Below are positions 18,909 through 26,600 of a stretch of 64,000 bases of DNA, piece after piece. Source of the stretch: Actinomadura macrotermitis (GTDB lineage Bacteria > Actinomycetota > Actinomycetes > Streptosporangiales > Streptosporangiaceae). Below the pieces are notes generated by a model. It did not search any database. It saw only the letters and a program-made list of their open reading frames with translations, and was not told the origin of the DNA. The stretch is taken from NCBI RefSeq assembly GCF_009604375.1, contig NZ_WEGH01000001.1, positions 1,426,001-1,490,000 on the forward strand. The letters are read 5' to 3'. Made by a program: the position numbers and the translations under genes. How positions within the stretch are numbered: the stretch's first letter is position 1; each line of letters starts with the position of its first letter.

Positions 18909-19523
18909 ATGAAGGGCATCATCATCGGCACCGGTGCGGCGGCGGCACTCGCCGTCGGCGCGGGCTACACGGCGATCGCGGACGAGGGCCGGGACCGGCC
19001 CGCGGCGGCGGCGCAGCGGCAGGAGCGGACCGTCACCACGCTGAGCGGCTACGAGCTCGACGCCGACGTCAAGAGCGCCGCCGCGTTCAGCGGCAACGAC
19101 CTGATCTTCGACGGCACCGTCGCCGGCCCGGCCGAGCAGCCGCGCCGCGTGGTGCGCCGGCTGCCGAGCGGCGGCACCATCGACTACGTCTACACGCCCG
19201 TCCCGGTCCGGGTGGACCGGGTGCGCAAGGGCAAGGGCATCGCCCCCGGCCAGGTCGTGCGGGTGCGCGCGCTCGGCGGGACGTCGGGGTCGCACAGCAC
19301 CTTCAGCAGCCTCGGCCCGCGCGCGGCGGAGTTCGGCAACGGCCTCAGGGTCACGCTGTTCACCCAGCCGCAGCTGGACGCCGGGGACGGGCAGCCAGCG
19401 ATCACGCCGAACTTCAGCTTCGGCTACACGGCCGACCAGAAGACCGTCTACAACCTGGGCGGCGAGCACCGCAAGACGACGACCGCCCAGCACTTCCAGC
19501 AGGCGCTGCGCCGGGTCCGCTGA
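18909..19523 (+). CDS. Secreted partner of matrixin protease, copy 1 (unknown family)
   Basis: 204-aa protein with a short N-terminal hydrophobic segment (MKGIIIGTGAAAALAVGAGYTAIA), so exported or membrane-anchored. The body is beta-rich: TLSGYELDADVKSAAAFSGNDLIFDGTVAGPAEQPRRV, IDYVYTPVPVRVDRVRKGKGIAPGQVVRVRALGG. I do not recognise a named domain; the layout recalls small immunoglobulin/OB-like secreted folds. Its tight spacing with the protease, conserved in the second copy, suggests a joint function such as inhibitor, chaperone or substrate. A strong terminator follows. Confidence 0.75.
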   Translation: MKGIIIGTGAAAALAVGAGYTAIADEGRDRPAAAAQRQERTVTTLSGYELDADVKSAAAFSGNDLIFDGTVAGPAEQPRRVVRRLPSGGTIDYVYTPVPVRVDRVRKGKGIAPGQVVRVRALGGTSGSHSTFSSLGPRAAEFGNGLRVTLFTQPQLDAGDGQPAITPNFSFGYTADQKTVYNLGGEHRKTTTAQHFQQALRRVR

Positions 19524-19535
19524 CCGCACCCGCCG

Positions 19536-19573
19536 AGGCCCGCACCCCGCGACCGGGGTGCGGGCCTTTTTCT
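19536..19573 (+). terminator. Rho-independent terminator
   Basis: Perfect 14-bp stem (AGGCCCGCACCCCG and its complement) with a 4-nt loop, followed by TTTTTCTT. It ends the first protease-partner operon. Confidence 0.9.
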
Positions 19574-19692
19574 TCCCGGATGGCCGCAGTAGGCCACCGG
19601 TCCGCAGGTCCCCGGACGACCTACATGATCATCTGCCAGGAAGGACACGGCTCACCCGTCCCACAAGTTCACCTATGTCTCTTTAACCAGGG

Positions 19693-19722
19693 TTGACCCT
19701 TTTGTAACCGCGCCTTCAAGAT
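19693..19722 (+). promoter_or_regulatory. Probable promoter of second protease operon
   Basis: TTGACC at 19693-19698 and CAAGAT at 19717-19722 are separated by 18 bp, about 45 bp upstream of the second matrixin gene, in a locally AT-rich stretch. Consistent with a housekeeping sigma promoter. Confidence 0.5.
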
Positions 19723-19766
19723 CGTTCTGCACTGTTCCCACGCACAGAGGCAGGCATCCAGGGATC

Positions 19767-20375
19767 ATGAAGACGCTCATGAAGATCGGCCTCGCGGCGG
19801 CCGTGGCCGCCGGCCCGCTGGTCGTCGTCTCGGCCGCGACGCCCGCCGCCGCCTACTGCTTCAACGGCATCGGCCGCTGGTACTACAACGGTTACACCCT
19901 CCACGCCCGCACCAGCATCCCCTCGAGCTGGAACGGCTCCATCAAGAGCGCGATGAAGCAGTGGAGCGGCATCAGGGGCTCCTCGCTGCGCTACTACGGG
20001 CCCCAGTTCCGCAGCAACGTCCCCAACCCCGAGTTCCAGATCGACCGCGGCAACTTCCAGCGCCTCGGCCTGCCGGACGTGCCGGGCATCGCCGTCGGCT
20101 CGACCACCCAGCGCCACCGCTCGACCGCGGTCATGCTGAACTCGCAGTTCCGCTGGTACACCAACGGCACGATGAACCAGAGCCAGCGCAAGGTGGACGT
20201 CTGGACCATCGCCGTGCACGAGATGGGACACGCCTCGGGCCTCGCCCACCCCTACCCGAGCAGCGGCTGCGGGCAGCCGACCCAGGCGGAGAAGGCCGGC
20301 GTCATGTACGTGACGTGGAAGAAGAAGCGCTACCCCAACTCCGACGACAAAGCCGGCATCGCGCGGCGATACTGA
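19767..20375 (+). CDS. Secreted matrixin-like metalloprotease, copy 2
   Basis: 202-aa paralogue of the protein at 18288-18887. Signal peptide MKTLMKIGLAAAVAAGPLVVVSAATPAAA, mature start YCFNGIGRW, zinc motif HEMGHASGLAHP, Met-turn KAGVMYV and the same ending (DDKAGIARRY versus DDRAGIARRY). The zinc-binding region is almost unchanged between copies, while the middle has drifted, so the duplication is not recent. Followed 21 bp later by the second partner gene. Confidence 0.83.
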   Translation: MKTLMKIGLAAAVAAGPLVVVSAATPAAAYCFNGIGRWYYNGYTLHARTSIPSSWNGSIKSAMKQWSGIRGSSLRYYGPQFRSNVPNPEFQIDRGNFQRLGLPDVPGIAVGSTTQRHRSTAVMLNSQFRWYTNGTMNQSQRKVDVWTIAVHEMGHASGLAHPYPSSGCGQPTQAEKAGVMYVTWKKKRYPNSDDKAGIARRY

Positions 20376-20396
20376 GAGCGAGGGCAGGTCATCATC

Positions 20397-21020
20397 ATGA
20401 AGCGGATCATCATCGGCGCCGGAGCCGCGGGCGTCCTGGCCCTCGGCATCGGCTACGTCGCGAAGGACGACGGCGGCACGGCCGTCCCCGCGGCCGCGCA
20501 GGCCCCCCGGCCCGCCGCCGGCGACGCCGTCACCACGCTCAGCGGCTACGAGCTGAGCACCGACGTCAAGAGCGCGACGGCCTACACCGGCAACGAGCTG
20601 ATCTTCACCGGCACCGTCGCCGGGCCGGCCGAGCAGCCGCGCCGCGTGGCGCGCACGCTGCCGGGCGGCTCGAAGATCGACTACGTGTACACCCCGATCC
20701 CGGTCCGGGTGGAATCCGTCCGCAAGGGCACCGGGATCAAGGCCGGCCAGATCGTCCGGGTGCGGGCGCTCGGCGGCTCGGTCGGCGGCCACGCCACGGT
20801 CAGCGAGCTCGGCCCGCAGGCCAGCGACTTCCGCAGCGGCCTCAAGGTGACGCTGTTCACCCAGCCGCTGCTGGACGCCGGTGACGGGCTGAAGGCCGTC
20901 ACCCCGAACTTCAGCTTCGGCTACGCGCCGCGGCAGGCGGGCGTGTACGCGCTCGGCGGCCACGACCGCCAGGCCACCGGCGTGAAGGCGTTCCAGCAGG
21001 CCCTGACCCAGGCCAAGTAA
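20397..21020 (+). CDS. Secreted partner of matrixin protease, copy 2 (unknown family)
   Basis: 207-aa paralogue of the protein at 18909-19523. N-terminal hydrophobic segment MKRIIIGAGAAGVLALGIGYVA, then the same blocks: TLSGYELSTDVKSATAYTGNELIFTGTVAGPAEQPRRV, IDYVYTPIPVRVESVRKGTGIKAGQIVRVRALGG and VTLFTQPLLDAGDGLKAVTPNFSFGYAPRQ. Conservation of whole blocks in both copies shows it is under selection together with the protease. Function unknown. Confidence 0.77.
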   Translation: MKRIIIGAGAAGVLALGIGYVAKDDGGTAVPAAAQAPRPAAGDAVTTLSGYELSTDVKSATAYTGNELIFTGTVAGPAEQPRRVARTLPGGSKIDYVYTPIPVRVESVRKGTGIKAGQIVRVRALGGSVGGHATVSELGPQASDFRSGLKVTLFTQPLLDAGDGLKAVTPNFSFGYAPRQAGVYALGGHDRQATGVKAFQQALTQAK

Positions 21021-21028
21021 CGACCGAA

Positions 21029-21063
21029 GGCCCGCGCCATCCTCTTCTGGAGGGGCGCGGGCC
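21029..21063. terminator. Bidirectional terminator
   Basis: GGCCCGCGCC (21029-21038) pairs with GGCGCGGGCC (21054-21063) across a 15-nt loop, between two convergent genes. Confidence 0.65.
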
Positions 21064-21082
21064 CTCGCGCGTCCGCCAAGGA

Positions 21083-21469
21083 TCAGGCACGCCGGCCCTG
21101 CCGGAACGACGCCGCTTCCTCGATCATCCGCACCGCCCGCTCCAGCTCGTTCGCCGGGCACAGCGACTCGCCCGTACCGACCTGGTAGAAGCACCACAGA
21201 CCGCCCTGCCTGTCGTACCGGCAGCCCACCGACAGCGCCTTGAGAAACGCCCGCCGCCGGACGGGGATCACATTCAGGACGAGTTCCTGCTCGATCACCC
21301 CGAAGCCCGTGGTGAAGCCTGGGACGCGGCCGAGCCGGACCTGCAGATGGGACAGGTACGTCACCCGCTCGCGCTGCGGCATCGGGACCCGCAGGTCGGG
21401 CCGCACCACGTCCTCCGGCGGCGGGGCCGCCAGATGCCCGCCAGACCGGCCGCTGTGCCTGCCGGGCAT
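21083..21469 (-). CDS. Hypothetical protein next to XRE/DUF397 locus
   Basis: 128-aa soluble protein, not recognised. It starts in a proline/glycine-rich stretch, then has YLSHLQVRLGRVPGFTTGFGVIEQELVLNVIPVRRRAFLKALSVGCRYDRQGGLWCFYQVGTGESLCPANELERAVRMIEEA. Two Cys residues lie in this conserved-looking core. Its ATG overlaps the stop of the preceding gene (TAATG), so the two form an operon. Similar pairs often stand beside DUF5753/DUF397 regulators in actinomycetes. Confidence 0.6.
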   Translation of the reverse strand: MPGRHSGRSGGHLAAPPPEDVVRPDLRVPMPQRERVTYLSHLQVRLGRVPGFTTGFGVIEQELVLNVIPVRRRAFLKALSVGCRYDRQGGLWCFYQVGTGESLCPANELERAVRMIEEAASFRQGRRA

Positions 21470-21792
21470 TATGCCGTCGGGTTGATCACGCGGCGGATGG
21501 CGGCGGCGGCCTCGCCGGGGTGGACGGGCAGCTCCTCGCTCCACGACCACACGGCGCGGACCTCACCACCCCGGCGGACGACATTGATCTCCTCGTTGAA
21601 CCGCGGCAGTACGCCGATGGCGCAGAGGAACGGACGCCCCTCACCCGTCCGGCGGATCATGACCCGCTCGCCCAGGGCTGTCAGCTCCACCGCGATGCCC
21701 TGAAGGAGCGCCTCCTCCGCGCCGTAGCCGGACCCGCCCGCCGGGGCCGGGTCGAGCGCGGGCGCGGGACGTGCCGGGATGTCGAAGCTCAT
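21469..21792 (-). CDS. Hypothetical protein, first of two-gene operon
   Basis: 107-aa protein, not recognised. Core text: ALLQGIAVELTALGERVMIRRTGEGRPFLCAIGVLPRFNEEINVVRRGGEVRAVWSWSEELPVHPGEAAAAIRRVI, which reads as a small alpha/beta domain. The start (MSFDIPARPAP) is chosen over an upstream Met. It is divergent from the XRE regulator across 135 bp, so the two units may share control. Confidence 0.6.
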   Translation of the reverse strand: MSFDIPARPAPALDPAPAGGSGYGAEEALLQGIAVELTALGERVMIRRTGEGRPFLCAIGVLPRFNEEINVVRRGGEVRAVWSWSEELPVHPGEAAAAIRRVINPTA

Positions 21793-21927
21793 GGTCTGAT
21801 CTCCATCGCTGAGGTTCGGCCGATCGGGCTTCAACCATCTGGTCCGGCGGTTACAGTCGCCATAGCTTCACCTCCACAAGTCACCGGACGCCTACACAAC
21901 GTCATGTGCGGGCGGTGGGAGGCCCCC

Positions 21928-22734
21928 ATGACGACGATCGACCCGGCAGAGTCGGCCCGTGCGTACCTCGCGTATCACCTCAAGCGGCTGCGGGACGAAC
22001 GCCAGTGGTCACAGCCCACGCTCGGGAGCAAGATCCACATCTCCGGCAGCCTCATCAGCGGCATCGAGACCATGCAGCGCCGCCCCACCCGCAAGGGCCT
22101 CCAGGCACTCGACCGGGCGTTCGGACTGGACCAGTTCTTCGCACCGCTGTACCCGCGCATCCTGGAGGAGACAGGTTTGCCGGCGGGGTTCCCCGAGTAC
22201 GCCGACGCAGAGGCCGAAGCGGGGATGATCAGGATCTACCAGAACTTCGTGGTTGCCGGTCTGTTTCAGACCTCGGAATACGCGCAGGCCGTCCTGGCCG
22301 CCGGCGAGCAGCCGGGCAAGCTGGAGAAGCTGGTCAATACCCGACTGGAGCGCCAGGCGTTGCTGAATCGGGAAGATCCACCCGTGATCATCGCCCTGCT
22401 TGACGCCTCAACGCTCCGCCGCCCGTTCGGTGGCCGCGAAGTCATGCGAGGACAGTTTGAACGGCTGCTGGAGCTGGCCGCGCTGCCTCACGTTTACATC
22501 CATATCGTCCCCGAGAACGCCGAACTTTGCCCCGAAGGGGCGTTCACTTTGCTGTCCTCGCCTGGGGAGCCGGACGTAAGCTACGCGGAGATGGCAGGCG
22601 GTTGGGGGCAACTGATCGACGACGCTGATTACGTCGCCAAGCTTGGCATATTGTTCGAGCTGATCCGTTCTAAAGCACTCACCGCTGAAGACTCTGTCAT
22701 CGCTATCCGCAAGGTGTTGGAGGAACCCTCGTGA
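21928..22734 (+). CDS. XRE-family regulator with DUF5753 domain
   Basis: 268-aa protein of the WhiJ/BldB-associated type common in developing actinomycetes. The N-terminal helix-turn-helix covers roughly residues 10-65 (LKRLRDERQWSQPTLGSKIHISGSLISGIETMQRRPT). DUF5753 covers roughly 85-265 (MIRIYQNFVVAGLFQTSEYAQAVLAAGE, HVYIHIVPENAE, YVAKLGILFELIRSKALTAEDSVIAIRKVLEE). It overlaps the first DUF397 gene by four bases (GTGA), which shows coupled translation of regulator and small partner. Confidence 0.9.
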   Translation: MTTIDPAESARAYLAYHLKRLRDERQWSQPTLGSKIHISGSLISGIETMQRRPTRKGLQALDRAFGLDQFFAPLYPRILEETGLPAGFPEYADAEAEAGMIRIYQNFVVAGLFQTSEYAQAVLAAGEQPGKLEKLVNTRLERQALLNREDPPVIIALLDASTLRRPFGGREVMRGQFERLLELAALPHVYIHIVPENAELCPEGAFTLLSSPGEPDVSYAEMAGGWGQLIDDADYVAKLGILFELIRSKALTAEDSVIAIRKVLEEPS

Positions 22735-22937
22735 ACATGGACAGCACGACTTTCACCCAGTGGCGTAAGAGCAGTTACAGCGGCGGCGACAGTGGGCAGT
22801 GCGTGGAGATCGCACAGGTCACCGCGCTGATCGGTCTCCGAGACAGCAAAAACCCTGACTCGGGCCACCTGGCCTTGGACCGCGCCACCTTCGCCACCCT
22901 CATCGACCACGTGAAGGCCGGCGCACTCGACCTCTGA
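22731..22937 (+). CDS. DUF397 protein 1
   Basis: 68-aa DUF397 protein with the family pattern WRKSSYSGGDSGQCVEIA, IGLRDSKNPDSGHLALDRATFATLIDHVKAGALDL. Starts with GTG inside the stop of the XRE gene. DUF397 proteins are thought to bind and modulate the cognate XRE-DUF5753 regulator, though the mechanism is little known. Confidence 0.88.
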   Translation: MNMDSTTFTQWRKSSYSGGDSGQCVEIAQVTALIGLRDSKNPDSGHLALDRATFATLIDHVKAGALDL

Positions 22938-22956
22938 CCACCTCCGGCCCCAGGGT

Positions 22957-22999
22957 GTGGTTCCTCGACGAACCCGGGAACGACCCCACGAGGAACCAC
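22957..22999 (+). promoter_or_regulatory. Intercistronic hairpin A
   Basis: Perfect 11-bp stem GTGGTTCCTCG / CGAGGAACCAC, with a loop containing CCGGGAAC. It lies between DUF397 genes 1 and 2 and is homologous to hairpin B at 23447-23485. No T tract follows. Confidence 0.6.
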
Positions 23000-23038
23000 A
23001 TCCGGGAGGCATGGCATGGAAGAACCGGGAGGCAGGGC

Positions 23039-23236
23039 GTGGAGGAACGCGGACTCGTCTGGCGCAAGAGCAGCCACAGCGGCGGCAGCTCCGGTCAATG
23101 CGTGGAGGTCACACGCAGCTCCGCGCTGATCAACCTCCGAGACAGCAAGAAGCCCGACGCCGGACACCTGACCCTGGCCCACACCACCTTCGCCACCCTC
23201 ATCGACCACATGAAAGCCGGAGCCCTCGACCTGTGA
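23039..23236 (+). CDS. DUF397 protein 2
   Basis: 65-aa DUF397 paralogue: LVWRKSSHSGGSSGQCVEVTRSSALINLRDSKKPDAGHLTLAHTTFATLIDHMKAGALDL. The GTG start is chosen because GGGAGG lies seven bases upstream; a longer frame back to 22955 would translate the hairpin. Its stop overlaps the start of the third copy (GTGA). Confidence 0.82.
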   Translation: MEERGLVWRKSSHSGGSSGQCVEVTRSSALINLRDSKKPDAGHLTLAHTTFATLIDHMKAGALDL

Positions 23237-23424
23237 TCACCCAATGGCGTAAGAGCAGCCACAGCCAGGGCGGGGCCCAAGGCGAGTGTGTCGAGCTTTC
23301 GACCAACATCGTCGACACCACCCTGATCCAGGACTCCAAGAATCCGGGTTCCCACCTGTCGCTGGACCGATCCGGGCTGGCGGCTCTCCTCCAGGAGATC
23401 AAGGCGGGCATGCTGGACCTCTGA
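23233..23424 (+). CDS. DUF397 protein 3
   Basis: 63-aa DUF397 paralogue, the most divergent of the four: ITQWRKSSHSQGGAQGECVELSTNIVDTTLIQDSKNPGSHLSLDRSGLAALLQEIKAGMLDL. Keeps WRKSSxS, CVE and DSKNP. GTG start overlapping the previous stop, so coupled to copy 2. Confidence 0.82.
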   Translation: MITQWRKSSHSQGGAQGECVELSTNIVDTTLIQDSKNPGSHLSLDRSGLAALLQEIKAGMLDL

Positions 23425-23446
23425 CCGCCTCTGGCCGGAGGAGTGC

Positions 23447-23485
23447 GGTTCCTCGGCGAAGCCGGGAACTACTCGCCGAGGAACC
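23447..23485 (+). promoter_or_regulatory. Intercistronic hairpin B
   Basis: Perfect 13-bp stem GGTTCCTCGGCGA / TCGCCGAGGAACC around a 13-nt loop that again contains CCGGGAAC. Located between DUF397 genes 3 and 4. Stem bases differ from hairpin A, yet pairing is kept. Confidence 0.6.
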
Positions 23486-23499
23486 ACACAGGAGGCGGT

Positions 23500-23697
23500 A
23501 TGGAGAAGCACGATCTCATCTGGCGCAAGAGCAGCCACAGCGGCGGCAACTCCGGACAGTGCGTGGAGATCGCACAGTCCCCCACGCTGATCGGCATCCG
23601 AGACAGCAAGAACCCCGACGCCGGACACCTGGCACTGGACCACACCACCTTCGCCGCCCTCATCGACCACCTGAAGGCCAGCGCACTCGACCTCTGA
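23500..23697 (+). CDS. DUF397 protein 4
   Basis: 65-aa DUF397 paralogue closest to copies 1 and 2: LIWRKSSHSGGNSGQCVEIAQSPTLIGIRDSKNPDAGHLALDHTTFAALIDHLKASALDL. The ATG has AGGAGG upstream. The DNA from hairpin B through this gene repeats the arrangement of hairpin A plus gene 2, which points to segmental duplication. Confidence 0.85.
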   Translation: MEKHDLIWRKSSHSGGNSGQCVEIAQSPTLIGIRDSKNPDAGHLALDHTTFAALIDHLKASALDL

Positions 23698-23889
23698 CCG
23701 CCTCCGGCCCGGCGGCCCCGGCCGGTCCTTCCGCCGGAGGCGTCGCGGGCCTTCGCGTGTCAATCCCCCGGGCTCCGGGGTGCGTCATTCCTGCACTTAC
23801 CTTGTCGCCACAGCATGCCACGGATCGTTTACTTTCAGTAATCACCGGTGAGCATTCCGGCAAGAACCGTGCTGCAGGAAGGACATCTC

Positions 23890-24387
23890 ATGGGCGGACG
23901 CGTCATCGACATCCACGCCAACCAGGGCTGGCAGGACACCGGGTTCGCGCTACCGGCGCATCAGGCCGACACGGGGTGGATCCTGAGGTCCGAGGGCGCC
24001 TGGTGCTTCAACACCGGCGCCCGGGACTTCGCCACCCGCGACGCCAATGCCCGCAAGCCCAACGACACCCGGTTCTTCGACGCCGCCACCTCCGGCCGCA
24101 CCGAGTACCCCTACCACGGGGAGGGTGGCCAGGTGGGGCAGCTGATCGGGCGTTGGGGCACCAGCGGGCAGCCTTTCGTGGTCGGCACGCACGCCAACCT
24201 GGAGGACACCGGCCACGCCGGAGGCGGGACGCTGTGGCTGAGGATCAACGACGACGACAAGGGGCTGCGCGACAACGACGGGCACCTGACCGTCACCATC
24301 GCCACCTACGACCGCACCCGGCGCACCCAGTGGAACACCGTCGAGAAGCGGTGGGAGTACTCCGACGACCACTCGCCCGTCAGGTGA
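23890..24387 (+). CDS. LecA (PA-IL)-like lectin domain protein
   Basis: 165-aa protein similar to the galactophilic PA-I lectin fold. VIDIHANQGWQDTGFALPA opens the domain, GQLIGRWGTSGQPFVVGTHANL follows, and the calcium/sugar loop reads LWLRINDDDKGLRDNDGHLTVTI, matching the Asp/Asn-rich loop of LecA. There is no signal peptide, so it is cytoplasmic or exported by a route not visible here. Good GGAAGGA ribosome site. Possible roles are sugar binding or a carbohydrate-targeted partner; no glycoside hydrolase is adjacent. Confidence 0.75.
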   Translation: MGGRVIDIHANQGWQDTGFALPAHQADTGWILRSEGAWCFNTGARDFATRDANARKPNDTRFFDAATSGRTEYPYHGEGGQVGQLIGRWGTSGQPFVVGTHANLEDTGHAGGGTLWLRINDDDKGLRDNDGHLTVTIATYDRTRRTQWNTVEKRWEYSDDHSPVR

Positions 24388-24432
24388 ACTCCAGCATCGG
24401 CCACCGGCCGGGCGCGGGCGCCCGGCACGGCT

Positions 24433-24475
24433 GAGGTCCCGCGGCCCTGCCGGGAAGGCAGGGCCGCGGAACCTC
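24433..24475. terminator. Strong hairpin terminator between convergent genes
   Basis: 19-bp stem with one mismatch (arms 24433-24451 and 24457-24475, core CCGCGGCCCTGCC) and a GGGAA loop, between the lectin gene and the convergent DUF11 gene. Works for either strand. Confidence 0.7.
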
Positions 24476-24534
24476 GGGTGCGAGCGCGGGGGCAAGGGCC
24501 AGGACGGCCTTGGGTCACACCGCCTTCGCCGGTC

Positions 24535-25392
24535 TCAGGGGCAGCTGACCAGGAGGATGGAGGTGACGTTGCAGGACGCGGAGGCGGTGTCGTTGGCGGC
24601 GTTGGGATCGGTGGGCGCGCTGGTGGTGCGCACGCCGGTGACCGTCACCTTGCCGGCCGACAGCAGCGACAGCGGTACCCGGAAGGTCTTGTCGACGGCC
24701 GCGCCGTTGGCGATGGCGCCGTAGTCGCAGGTGACCGTCGCCCCGGCCGTGGTGCAGCCGGACGCCAGGTCGGTCGCGGTCGCGCCCGGCGGGAGGGTGG
24801 CGGTCAGGGCGGCGGAGGTGACCGCGCCGGGGCCGGTGTTGCGGGCGGTCAGGGTGTAGAGCAGGTTGGGCACCAGAATGCCGAGCTTGGGCGATGCGGT
24901 CAGGCCCACGGCGATGTCGGCGGGCGGAGCGACGATGCTCAGCGGCGGGCCCTGCTGCGTGCCGGCGTTCCCCTGGCCCGAGGTCAGGAACTGGTAGCGG
25001 ACGGCGAAGCTCTGCGGCGGTGTGCCGGGATCGACCTGCAGCGTGATCGAGGCGCTGAAGGGGGCGCCGGGAGCGAGGTTGCCGACGGAGACGAAGTACC
25101 CGAGGCCGGCCAGTTCGGTGCAGGTGGTGGGGCAGTTGCTGATCGAGGTGATCTCGTCCAGGCCGCCGCCTCCGGTCTTGTAGAAGCCGATGCGCACGTT
25201 GGTGTAGGAGGCGTCCGCGGTTCCCGACGCGGTGATCGTGAAGGTGTCGCCCGGGGCGACCGACGACGGGGTCACCGTCACCGACATGCCGGGATAGGCC
25301 CAGGCCGGCGTGATCCCGGCCCAGGCGAACGCCAGGATCATCGCCAGGAGAACGGCGCAGGCCCGGTACGACCGGATACCTAATATCGCCAT
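24535..25392 (-). CDS. Secreted DUF11 repeat-domain protein
   Basis: 285-aa exported protein. The signal peptide is MAILGIRSYRACAVLLAMILAFAWAGITPAWA. An Ig-like region covers roughly residues 35-165 (MSVTVTPSSVAPGDTFTITASGTADASYTNVRIGF). A DUF11 domain covers roughly 175-275 (DIAVGLTASPKLGILVPNLLYTLTARNTGPGAVTSAALTATLPPG, CDYGAIANGAA). There is no LPXTG anchor, so it is probably released or loosely wall-bound. The ATG is chosen for an AAAGGA site; the longer frame upstream is not signal-like. Confidence 0.8.
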   Translation of the reverse strand: MAILGIRSYRACAVLLAMILAFAWAGITPAWAYPGMSVTVTPSSVAPGDTFTITASGTADASYTNVRIGFYKTGGGGLDEITSISNCPTTCTELAGLGYFVSVGNLAPGAPFSASITLQVDPGTPPQSFAVRYQFLTSGQGNAGTQQGPPLSIVAPPADIAVGLTASPKLGILVPNLLYTLTARNTGPGAVTSAALTATLPPGATATDLASGCTTAGATVTCDYGAIANGAAVDKTFRVPLSLLSAGKVTVTGVRTTSAPTDPNAANDTASASCNVTSILLVSCP

Positions 25393-25620
25393 TAACGTGT
25401 CCTTTCTGTGGGTTGCCACGGGTAAGTGTGTGTCCACCGAGAGTCCGCACCTATGGCCTGGAAGCGAGATCATTACTCCCAGCCGGTTGCGGCCACCGAC
25501 CGGTAATGATCATGGCCGGGTAGGGTGGGGGCATGGCCTGACGCCTGCCCTCTGCCCGGGCACCTCCGCGATCTCCTTCGTTCATCGCACCTGAGAGTGA
25601 GCCGACGAAGGAGGATCTCC

Positions 25621-26535
25621 GTGACCAGAACGATCGATGTCCCGGACGCGTTCGCGGCGTCCTATGGCGGGAACGGCGCCGAGGCGCGTGCGTGGATCGC
25701 CGGGCTGCCCCGGCTGGGCGGCGAGTTCCTGGACCGCTGGGAGCTGCGGCCCGACGGCCCGCCCGCCTACGGCATGGCCTCGCTGGTCCTGCCCGTGCTC
25801 CGCTCCGACGGGTCCCCCGCCGTCCTGAAGCTCCAGCAGCGGCGGGAGGAGACCATCGGCATCGCCACCGGCCTGCGGGCATGGGACGGCGACGGCATGG
25901 TCCGCCTGCTCGACCATGACGAGGACAGCACCACGCAGCTGCTGGAGCGGCTGGACGCGGCCCGGTCCCTGTCCTCGGTGGCCGACGACGCCGTGGCCGT
26001 GCAGATCCTGGCCGAACTGATGGCGCGGCTGACCTCGGTCCCCGCCCCGGAGGGCCTGCGGCGGCTGTCCGACATCGCCGCCGCGATGCTGGACCAGGTT
26101 CCGCAGCTGGTGCCGGCACTGCACGACCCCGGCGAACGGCGTCTCGTGCGTACCTGCGCGTCCGCCATGGCCGAGTTGGTCGATGCACCCGGCGACCGGC
26201 TGCTGCACTGGGATCTGCACTACGACAACGTCCTCGCCGGTGAGCGGGAACCTTGGCTGGCGATCGACCCTGAACCGCTGGCCGGCGACCCCGGGTTCGA
26301 GCTGCTGCCCGCGCTGGTCAACCGGTGGGACGAGGCGGAGGCCACCGGCGATGCGGCCCGCGCGGTGCTCCGGCGCTTCGACCTGCTGACCGAGGTCCTC
26401 GGCCTCGACCGCGAGCGGGCGACCGGCTGGACCCTCGGCCGCGTGCTGCAGAACGCCCTGTGGGACATCGAAGACGGCGAGGCGGCGCTGGGCCCCGCCC
26501 AGGTCGTCATCACAACGGCCCTGCTGGGCCGGTAG
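25621..26535 (+). CDS. APH-type phosphotransferase (aminoglycoside/hydroxyurea resistance kinase family)
   Basis: 304-aa protein of the APH(6)/hydroxyurea phosphotransferase group (streptomycin-6-kinase-like). The catalytic loop is LLHWDLHYDNVLAG (HxDxxxxN), followed by IDPEPLAGDPGFEL. The N-lobe Lys is in AVLKLQQR. The GTG start has an ideal GAAGGAGGATC site. Such genes give streptomycin or hydroxyurea resistance in some organisms, but many are housekeeping kinases of unknown substrate; resistance is not proven here. Confidence 0.82.
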   Translation: MTRTIDVPDAFAASYGGNGAEARAWIAGLPRLGGEFLDRWELRPDGPPAYGMASLVLPVLRSDGSPAVLKLQQRREETIGIATGLRAWDGDGMVRLLDHDEDSTTQLLERLDAARSLSSVADDAVAVQILAELMARLTSVPAPEGLRRLSDIAAAMLDQVPQLVPALHDPGERRLVRTCASAMAELVDAPGDRLLHWDLHYDNVLAGEREPWLAIDPEPLAGDPGFELLPALVNRWDEAEATGDAARAVLRRFDLLTEVLGLDRERATGWTLGRVLQNALWDIEDGEAALGPAQVVITTALLGR

Positions 26536-26543
26536 TAGACGCG

Positions 26544-26585
26544 CGAAGGCCCGCGGCCCACCGGGAGGCGGGGCGCGGGCCTTCG
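26544..26585. terminator. Bidirectional terminator
   Basis: Perfect 12-bp arms CGAAGGCCCGCG and CGCGGGCCTTCG at 26544-26555 and 26574-26585 between the convergent kinase and transporter genes. Confidence 0.8.
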
Positions 26586-26600
26586 GGCGTCAGTGCCGGA

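Noticed and set aside
22731..23697. Regularly spaced similar segments that could suggest CRISPR
   Set aside because: They are four DUF397 coding genes with intervening hairpins, not short direct repeats with unique spacers; no cas genes.
23829..23841. TTACT-TTC-AGTAA small palindrome before the lectin gene
   Set aside because: Five-base arms in an AT-rich stretch are expected by chance; no regulator nearby.
25621..26535. Self-resistance gene for an antibiotic cluster
   Set aside because: APH-like fold is clear, but no aminoglycoside cluster is nearby, and the lasso genes are over 20 kb away; resistance is not supported.
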